The notes under the pieces are model-generated. The model was not told the DNA's origin, searched no databases, and saw only the letters and a list, made by a program, of their open reading frames with translations. The position numbers were made by a program, and so were the translations under genes. Shown piece after piece: positions 1 to 3,622 of a DNA stretch of 6,276 nucleotides (the stretch's first letter is position 1; the number at the start of each line of letters is the position of its first letter). The stretch comes from Mariprofundaceae bacterium. GTDB lineage: Bacteria; Pseudomonadota; Zetaproteobacteria; Mariprofundales; Mariprofundaceae. Location: contig JAUZQP010000210.1 of NCBI GenBank assembly GCA_030950965.1, positions 1 through 6,276 of the forward strand, written 5' to 3'.

Positions 1-17
1 CTCGGACAGCCTTCTAG

Positions 18-176
18 GGTAACTCGCAATAAATAACCTACCAAAATCGCGCAGGATTTTTGTTCCGCATCAAGGCGCAAAAAGCAAAGCATAGCTTGCT
101 ATGTAAGCTTTTTTTGCAACGCCGATGCTGGGCAAAAAGACAAGCGAGCTTGGTAGATTATTTATTGCGAGTTGCC
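18..176. repeat. Palindromic MITE-like repeat, family A, copy A1 (complete)
   Basis: This is a non-coding element whose 27-bp ends (18-44 and 150-176) are inverted repeats matching at 25 of 27 positions; the outer part reads GGTAACTCGCAATAAATAA. The inside continues the palindrome: GCATCAAGGCG near 67-77 is mirrored by CGCCGATGC near 120-128, and AAAAAGC with CATAGC at 79-94 is mirrored by GCTATG and AAGCTTTTT around 98-114. The whole element could therefore extrude or be transcribed as one long imperfect hairpin. A second, interrupted copy lies at 1552-1762, matching at 93 of 98 comparable bases in the same orientation, which shows that this is a dispersed family. It contains no reading frame and lies just downstream of yajD, where its hairpin could end yajD transcripts. 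No duplication directly abuts both ends, although CCTTCTAG abuts the left end (10-17) and recurs at 212-219. The MITE interpretation is inference. Confidence 0.8.
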
Positions 177-215
177 TAACATCAAACAAGGTAAACGCAT
201 AAACCGTTTATCCTT

Positions 216-530
216 CTAGCCCTTGCCTTCCATCATCGCTTTGAGTTTAGCAAAAGGGCTGTTGGTTGCCGCTTCTGGCTCTTCACGATCAATACCACTG
301 CGTGCTGTGGTATCCAACGTACGTTGATGTTCATTATCGTGACAATAGACGCATAATAATTCCCAATTGCTGCCGTCAGATGGATTATTACTGTGGTTAT
401 GGTCGCGGTGATGAACGGTAAGCTCACGTAAATTTTTACCTGAAAAATCACGCGCACAACGACCACACACCCAAGGGTACATTTTCAAGGCTTTTTCTCG
501 GTATTGGTTCCCTTCATGTATCGAAGCCAT
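216..530 (-). CDS. yajD: YajD family HNH nuclease-like protein
   Basis: This encodes a 104-residue protein closely resembling E. coli YajD, a small HNH-fold protein with no firmly established role. The visible zinc/HNH signature is CGRC (C22, C25), then LTVHHRDH (H40, H41), N55 in DGSNWELL, and CVYCHDNEH (C60, C63, H64, H68). The two CxxC pairs should hold a structural zinc, and the His-Asn-His residues form the putative metal-dependent nuclease site. The N-terminal REKALKMYPWVCGRC and the C-terminal SPFAKLKAMM also match the YajD pattern, so the protein is full length. The frame is open upstream to an ATG at 554. I chose the ATG at 530 because AAGGAG lies 7 bases before it, the ATG at 554 has no such site, and known YajD proteins start at this point (MA..). 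It is divergent from the carbonic anhydrase gene. Family assignment is strong; the biochemical activity is inferred from the fold. Confidence 0.9.
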   Translation of the reverse strand: MASIHEGNQYREKALKMYPWVCGRCARDFSGKNLRELTVHHRDHNHSNNPSDGSNWELLCVYCHDNEHQRTLDTTARSGIDREEPEAATNSPFAKLKAMMEGKG

Positions 531-537
531 ACGTATT

Positions 538-543
538 CTCCTT
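538..543 (-). promoter_or_regulatory. Ribosome binding site that sets the yajD start
   Basis: On the minus strand AAGGAG is followed by 7 bases and then the ATG at 530-528. It lies inside the longer open frame that begins at 554, so it argues that the first eight codons of that frame are leader. A TATATA at 554-559 on the same strand could be a -10 element giving a short leader that would start downstream of the longer ATG, but no convincing -35 is seen with it. Confidence 0.7.
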
Positions 544-554
544 TTTGCGGTCAT

Positions 555-701
555 ATATAGAGCGAAAGCATAGCACGCCCCACGATGAATTCACTGCCCA
601 AGTGGAATTTCTCCCCTTCTTCTTCATTTGAAATAAGTTTTTTTATCTTTAAGCTTCGCCTCGGGATAATGGAACGATATGTTAAGACTTTGGAGGAATG
701 A
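555..701. promoter_or_regulatory. Divergent promoter region between yajD and the carbonic anhydrase gene
   Basis: This 147-bp gap must contain the plus-strand promoter of the carbonic anhydrase and probably the minus-strand promoter of yajD. For the plus strand, GATAAT at 665-670 is a plausible -10 but has only a poor T-rich -35 around 642-647. A strong GGAGG at 692-696 lies 5 bases before the ATG at 702. An imperfect inverted repeat AATTCACT / AGTGGAATT (588-595 / 601-609, one bulged base) could be a regulator site or a chance hairpin. No known operator was recognised. The promoter calls are weak; the ribosome binding site is clear. Confidence 0.4.
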
Positions 702-761
702 ATGAAGAAAGTATTATTTGCCGTAGCTGCGGCATCTTTAATGAGTACACTAGCATTGGCT
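702..761 (+). other. Sec signal peptide of the carbonic anhydrase
   Basis: Residues 1-20 have a short basic start (MKK), a hydrophobic stretch rich in Ala, Val and Leu, and an AxA motif (A18-L19-A20) followed by G21. This is a classic signal peptidase I site. There is no lipobox cysteine, so the mature protein should be soluble in the periplasm or exported further. Confidence 0.85.
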
Positions 762-1535
762 GGTGAGCATCATGCAGCGCATCATGCTACCGCTGACGAT
801 GGCAAGGTGTGCGAACACTTTGTACCACAAACCCCGCGTGATATTGATAATAAAGCAGGCGAAAACACCACGCATTTTCGCATCGCTGACCCAGCTTCAA
901 AGATGAACCTGTGTAACATTCATCTACATAAAAATGCTGAACACAAAGGTGGCGATTTCACTATTTTCGCCGGTGAAGGTCACGAAGGTTATAAGAGCGG
1001 CTACCAGTGTACACAGAGCAAGCACCTCACCAAGGCAGAGCTCGCTCCCACTGCCGAAAAAATTTGCGACAGCAAACACAGCACCCTCAAGCCTGGTGAC
1101 ACGATTGAAGTGCATTGGGTTCACAGCTCTTGTGACGTTAAACCAGGCAAAGGTTTAGGCTCTTGTTCTTCTGACGCTTGTGTCAATCCTGATTTGCGCG
1201 TGGAGACTGCTGTATTCGTATTGGTGAATGATCCTAAGGCACTGAACTTCGCTGATTATGGCTATGATGGTAATGTGGTTGACGGAAGACCCCAAGCTAA
1301 AGCACTGCCTGATTTAGGCGATCCCGTTGAGTTCATTGGTTCTACTACAGGCCCTAAATACAGTTCTCATACTTGCTCACCCTACCAAGTAACGTGGAAT
1401 GTTCGTCCTAAATGCGGCAAGATGGACATCAATACTGTTGGTAAATTTTGCAAGGGTAATGTGTTTAAAGAAGATCATGCTCACGGTGTTCGTAAATTGG
1501 TCACTGACCTCAAGCTGTTATCCCCGATTAAATAG
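702..1535 (+). CDS. Delta-class carbonic anhydrase, periplasmic
   Basis: This encodes a 277-residue secreted protein predicted to interconvert CO2 and bicarbonate at a zinc ion. Residues 1-20 are a Sec signal peptide (KK, hydrophobic core, ALA before G21), so the enzyme should act in the periplasm. After a His-rich linker (HHAAHH, 23-28) come the delta-class signatures known from the diatom enzyme TWCA1: CNIHLHKNAEHKGG (71-84), GDTIEVHWVHSSC (132-144), LGSC (152-155) and LRVETAVFVLVND (165-177). The zinc ligands are probably three of H74, H76, H138 and H141; this choice is inferred from the family. A bacterial-type tail (CSPYQVTWNVRPKCGK, then EDHAHGVRKLV) completes the protein. Ten cysteines are present (37, 71, 103, 122, 144, 155, 160, 225, 238, 250), which suits disulfides in an exported protein. 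GGAGG stands 5 bases before the ATG. The gene stands alone, with a repeat starting 17 bp after its stop. Family call is good; activity is untested. Confidence 0.82.
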   Translation: MKKVLFAVAAASLMSTLALAGEHHAAHHATADDGKVCEHFVPQTPRDIDNKAGENTTHFRIADPASKMNLCNIHLHKNAEHKGGDFTIFAGEGHEGYKSGYQCTQSKHLTKAELAPTAEKICDSKHSTLKPGDTIEVHWVHSSCDVKPGKGLGSCSSDACVNPDLRVETAVFVLVNDPKALNFADYGYDGNVVDGRPQAKALPDLGDPVEFIGSTTGPKYSSHTCSPYQVTWNVRPKCGKMDINTVGKFCKGNVFKEDHAHGVRKLVTDLKLLSPIK

Positions 1536-1551
1536 GGTAACACTGCTGTAA

Positions 1552-1762
1552 GGTAACGCGCAATAAATAATCTACCAAAATCGCGGCATCCTTCATATAG
1601 TAGTTTACACTTTTCGGGCTGAATGCTATGTAGATAGCGGTTTATTTTTAAAAAGTGTCAACTACTTTTGATGTAATATGAAGGATGCCAAAATCACGCA
1701 GGATTTTTGTTCAGCATCAAGGCGAAAAAAGCAAAGCATAGCTCGCTATGTAAGCTTTTTTT
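1552..1762. repeat. Family A repeat, copy A2, split by an insertion and truncated
   Basis: Bases 1552-1584 and 1698-1762 together match A1 (18-115) at 93 of 98 positions, in the same orientation. The copy is interrupted after 1584 by a 105-bp element (1585-1689) plus an 8-bp duplication (1690-1697). Its right half is missing: after the T-run ending at 1762 the sequence changes to a second family-B-like end instead of the expected mirror arm. It starts 17 bp after the carbonic anhydrase stop codon, and no ordinary terminator lies between, so this structured DNA may end or stabilise that transcript. That role is inference. Confidence 0.85.
1585..1689. mobile_element. 105-bp MITE, family B, inserted in repeat A2
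   Basis: The ends are a perfect 14-bp inverted repeat (GGCATCCTTCATAT at 1585-1598; ATATGAAGGATGCC at 1676-1689). The arms go on: AGTAGTTTACACTTTT on the left pairs with AAAAGTGTCAACTACT on the right at 15 of 16 positions, after a 9-base bulge in the right arm. The centre holds a small hairpin, GCTAT-GTAG-ATAGC. The flanks are AAAATCGC (1577-1584) and AAAATCAC (1690-1697). Removing the element and one flank restores the sequence of the intact copy A1, so this is a real insertion with an 8-bp target duplication carrying one later change; base sharing at the ends allows 8 to 10 bp. It is too short to encode a transposase and must have been moved in trans. The family of that transposase is not identifiable here. 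Confidence 0.85.
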
Positions 1763-1792
1763 GGCTTCCTTCATCTATTGGTTTACACTTTA
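1763..1792. mobile_element. Fragment of a second family B element (one end only)
   Basis: Starting with GGCTTCCTTCAT, this stretch matches the left end of element B at 25 of 30 positions, including GTTTACACTTT. It begins exactly where repeat A2 breaks off. No matching right end was found downstream, so it looks like the left remnant of another insertion whose right part, together with the right half of A2, was deleted. It could instead be the end of a different but related insertion sequence. Confidence 0.6.
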
Positions 1793-1806
1793 CTTTACTT
1801 GCCCCT

Positions 1807-1890
1807 CGTTCCCACGCTCCTGCGTGGTAATGCATACAACAGTGGCGGAATGATAGGCTGGTATGGATTCCCACGCAGAGTATGGGAACC
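1807..1890. repeat. Inverted repeat element of the CGTTCCCACGC type (family D)
   Basis: The two arms of about 31 bp (1807-1837 and 1860-1890) are imperfect inverted copies around a 22-bp loop. The left arm contains a nearly self-complementary unit, CCACGC-TCCT-GCGTGG (1812-1827), and the right arm carries the related CCCACGCAGAGTATGGGAA. From memory, sequences of the form CGTTCCCACGC..GCGTGGGAATGCAT are dispersed in several gammaproteobacterial genomes; I cannot confirm this here. No target duplication or reading frame is seen. Confidence 0.65.
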
Positions 1891-1950
1891 AGAAGAATAA
1901 TGATACGAACAATTGCTTGGGCTTCAAGACCCCTATGAGGTATTTGAGGA

Positions 1951-1980
1951 AAACACTGGGTTCAGATGAAGCCAGTGTTT
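1951..1980 (+). promoter_or_regulatory. Stem-loop upstream of the pRiA4b ORF-3-like gene
   Basis: AAACACTGG (1951-1959) and CCAGTGTTT (1972-1980) form a perfect 9-bp stem with a 12-base loop, which itself contains TTC..GAA. It ends 40 bases before the ATG at 2021 and is not followed by a T-run, so it is not an ordinary terminator. It may be an operator or a leader hairpin. The rest of 1891-2020 shows no convincing promoter or gene. Confidence 0.45.
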
Positions 1981-2020
1981 GGAATTGCACTTATGACTTG
2001 AATTCAGGGAGTTTGAAATT

Positions 2021-2587
2021 ATGGCTGTTTGTCAGTTACGGACATTGTACCAAATTAAAATCACATTAGTGGGAGCAAAGCCACCTATTTGGCGACGCTT
2101 GGTTGTACATGACGCGATCACATTGGATGTGTTGCATACTGCTATTCAATATTCTATGGGCTGGACTGACAGCCATATGCACCAGTTTGAAAAAAACAGG
2201 GTATTTTACGGCAATGACGATAACGACTTTGATATAGAGAGTGAAAAGAAGTTTAGTCTAAAAGACCTGCTGCGAACAGAAAAAGACAGCGTGAATTATG
2301 AATATGACTTTGGCGATGGCTGGAGGCATAAGATTACGTTGGAAAAGATACTCCCTTTTGAAGCATCGTCTGGATTGGTAAAATGCATCACAGGGAGGCG
2401 TGCATGCCCACCCGAAGATTGTGGCGGTATATGGGGTTATGCGAGTCTACTTGAGACTATTGATAACCCTAACCACCCCGAACATGAAGAGATGATCGAG
2501 TGGTTAGATGAGGGTTTTGATCCGGCTCACTTCAGCCTCAGTGATGTAAATACGCGGTTGCAACGCTATATTAAATGTAAGCTCTGA
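2021..2587 (+). CDS. Plasmid pRiA4b ORF-3-like family protein
   Basis: This encodes a 188-residue protein of the family named after ORF-3 of plasmid pRiA4b. The family is widespread in bacteria, often in accessory or mobile contexts, and its biochemical role is unknown. The characteristic motifs are all in order: YQIKITLVGAKPPIWRR (10-26), SMGWTDSHMHQF (45-56), VNYEYDFGDGWRHKI (91-105), CITGRRACPPEDCGGIWGY (122-140) and FDPAHF (166-171). C122, C129 and C134 could bind a metal, but this is a guess. The length is usual for a complete single-domain member. AGGGAG at 2006-2011 precedes the ATG by 9 bases, and there is no other Met before residue 46, so the start is well set. The gene follows the dense repeat cluster and is convergent with folE. 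There are no signal peptide or membrane segments, so the protein should be cytoplasmic. Confidence 0.9.
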   Translation: MAVCQLRTLYQIKITLVGAKPPIWRRLVVHDAITLDVLHTAIQYSMGWTDSHMHQFEKNRVFYGNDDNDFDIESEKKFSLKDLLRTEKDSVNYEYDFGDGWRHKITLEKILPFEASSGLVKCITGRRACPPEDCGGIWGYASLLETIDNPNHPEHEEMIEWLDEGFDPAHFSLSDVNTRLQRYIKCKL

Positions 2588-2625
2588 TGTTTTTTTGAAT
2601 GACTTAAGGGTAAAATGATGGGTTC

Positions 2626-2652
2626 GGCAGGGTGTGTAACACACACCCTGCC
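2626..2652. terminator. Stem-loop between convergent genes, probable bidirectional terminator
   Basis: GGCAGGGTGTGT (2626-2637) and ACACACCCTGCC (2641-2652) form a perfect 12-bp GC-rich stem with a 3-base loop. It lies 38 bp after the stop of the pRiA4b ORF-3-like gene and 7 bp beyond the stop of folE on the other strand. Neither side has a good U-tract directly after the stem; a run of seven T occurs earlier, at 2590-2596. Position and stem strength favour a shared terminator or RNA-end stabiliser. Confidence 0.65.
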
Positions 2653-2659
2653 TTCAGGT

Positions 2660-3241
2660 TTACGACAATGAACGATTCATTTCGATGAGTTGAAACAACT
2701 CACTACGGGATGATGCATTATTAAGAAATGCTCCTGTGAGTTTGGATGTAGTAGTCCATGAATTAGGTTTGTGAACACCTCGGTGACACATGCAAAAATG
2801 TTGGCATTGAATGATGACTGCAACACCTGCGGGATTGAGTACACGCTCTATGGCTTGGGCAATTTGCATCGTGAGCTTCTCTTGCACCTGCAACCGTTTG
2901 GCATAACCATCCACCACCCGTGCTAACTTTGACAAACCCACCACCTTACCATTAGGAATGTAAGCGACATGAGCTCTGCCAACGAAAGGGACTAAGTGAT
3001 GTTCGCAATGGGAATGAATGTCGATGTCTGACACCAGAACGATTTCATCATAGCCCTCCACCTCTTCAAAGGTTTTGAGTAAATGCTCTTCAGGGTCATC
3101 TTGGTAACCTTTGAAATGCTCCAGCATGGCATCAATCACGCGACGCGGTGTCTCTTTCAAGCCTTCACGATCTTCATCTTCACCAATATAACGCAAAAGA
3201 CCACGGACACATGCCATGGCCTCATCTCTATTCTGATTCAT
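2660..3241 (-). CDS. folE: GTP cyclohydrolase I
   Basis: This encodes a 193-residue cytoplasmic enzyme that converts GTP to 7,8-dihydroneopterin triphosphate, the first step of tetrahydrofolate and pterin synthesis. Family members form decamers with zinc in each active site. The zinc ligands are visible: C79 and H82 in HSHCEHHLVPF, and C150 in QHFCMCHRGV, corresponding to E. coli C110, H113 and C181. H81 and H148 match catalytic histidines H112 and H179. Other family motifs are EGLKETPRRV (26-35), GLSKLARVVDGYAKRLQVQE (102-121) and the C-terminal NSWTTTSKLTGAF (160-172). A second cysteine, C152, follows the zinc cysteine (CMC). AAGG at 3250-3253 lies 8 bases before the ATG. The protein is full length. 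The phosphorylase gene lies upstream on the same strand, but 381 bp of palindromic repeats separate the two, so a shared transcript is doubtful and the folE promoter could not be located. Identification is firm. Confidence 0.96.
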   Translation of the reverse strand: MNQNRDEAMACVRGLLRYIGEDEDREGLKETPRRVIDAMLEHFKGYQDDPEEHLLKTFEEVEGYDEIVLVSDIDIHSHCEHHLVPFVGRAHVAYIPNGKVVGLSKLARVVDGYAKRLQVQEKLTMQIAQAIERVLNPAGVAVIIQCQHFCMCHRGVHKPNSWTTTSKLTGAFLNNASSRSELFQLIEMNRSLS

Positions 3242-3258
3242 GTTTTTTTCCTTGGCTC

Positions 3259-3620
3259 ATCTAGCCTGAATAATTCATAAGCGCTAGCGCGCCCTTGCCT
3301 GCCCCTTTGTTCACAACGAGTAATCATTCACACCCCCTCTGTTTTTTCGCCATCAAGGCGAAAGCGCGCAGTTTACGCTTGGGTAAATGAGCACTTTCAA
3401 CGCAGGGGGCGGAAAAATCAGTGGGGGGAGTGAATGATTACCACAACGAAGCTTTCGTCAGTCGCCGTAGCCCCCGCTACGTACTTCTTCCTCAGAACCT
3501 GTTGTGAACAAAGGTTCGGTGCAATCATCACGAGGATTCATGAATTATTCAGGGTCGAGCTGAATCCGACCCGCACGGTGGCGGATCGGGCAAGCTCTAA
3601 CCTGAACTATTCAGGCTAAT
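3259..3620. repeat. Composite palindromic repeat (family E) filling the folE-glgP gap
   Basis: Three self-complementary boxes related to CCTGAAnnnTTCAGG lie at 3265-3279, 3539-3553 and 3601-3615. Bases 3265-3278 and 3540-3553 are perfect 14-bp inverted copies, and TAGCCTGAATAATTCA at the left edge mirrors the right edge (3602-3618) at 15 of 16 positions. Nested inside are a further perfect 14-bp pair, CCTTTGTTCACAAC (3304-3317) and GTTGTGAACAAAGG (3501-3514), the palindrome GCGCTAGCGC (3281-3290), the hairpin GTAGC-CCCC-GCTAC (3467-3480), and an imperfect hairpin at 3557-3597. Element F and its duplication (130 bp) are a later insertion, so the original composite was about 232 bp. It contains no gene. 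On the minus strand it lies upstream of folE and immediately after the glgP stop, where it could act as a transcription terminator or RNA stabiliser; that is inference. Confidence 0.75.
3320..3441. mobile_element. 122-bp MITE, family F, inserted in repeat E
   Basis: The ends are perfect 12-bp inverted repeats (GTAATCATTCAC at 3320-3331; GTGAATGATTAC at 3430-3441). The palindrome continues imperfectly inward to GCC near 3351 and GGC near 3408 through ACCCCCTCTGTTTTTT and its mirror. The element is flanked by a perfect 8-bp direct repeat, CACAACGA (3312-3319 and 3442-3449). Removing the element and one repeat restores the palindromic arm of repeat E (CCTTTGTTCACAACGAAGC), which confirms insertion. 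It contains no reading frame for a transposase. Its core (CATCAAGGCG at 3351-3360 and CAACGC at 3398-3403) matches the core of family A, so the two families are probably related. Confidence 0.87.
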
Positions 3621-3622
3621 GA

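Noticed and set aside
18..176. CRISPR array or single CRISPR-like repeat
   Set aside because: The repeated units are inverted and nested, not regularly spaced direct repeats with unique spacers, and no cas gene is present.
628..656. TTGAAA (628-633) as -35 of a carbonic anhydrase promoter
   Set aside because: At a spacing of 17 the hexamer is AAGCTT, which is not a credible -10.
1863..2069. 68-codon plus-strand frame over the repeat D end and the start of the pRiA4b ORF-3-like gene
   Set aside because: It begins in a repeat arm, lacks a Shine-Dalgarno sequence, resembles no known protein and overlaps the real gene in another frame.
216..2587. yajD plus pRiA4b ORF-3-like gene as a defence module
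   Set aside because: An HNH motif and an accessory-type gene are not enough: they are 1.5 kb apart, on opposite strands, separated by an unrelated enzyme and repeats, and YajD is a widespread chromosomal protein.
2588..2600. T-run at 2590-2596 as an intrinsic terminator for the pRiA4b ORF-3-like gene
   Set aside because: No stem precedes the run; the hairpin at 2626-2652 is a better candidate.
3434..3619. 61-codon plus-strand frame in the folE-glgP gap
   Set aside because: It starts inside the end of element F and runs through palindromic repeat E; its translation only reflects the repeat sequence.
3242..3622. Riboswitch or attenuator for folE
   Set aside because: The stem-loops here are explained by repeats E and F, and I could not recognise a known pterin or other riboswitch core.
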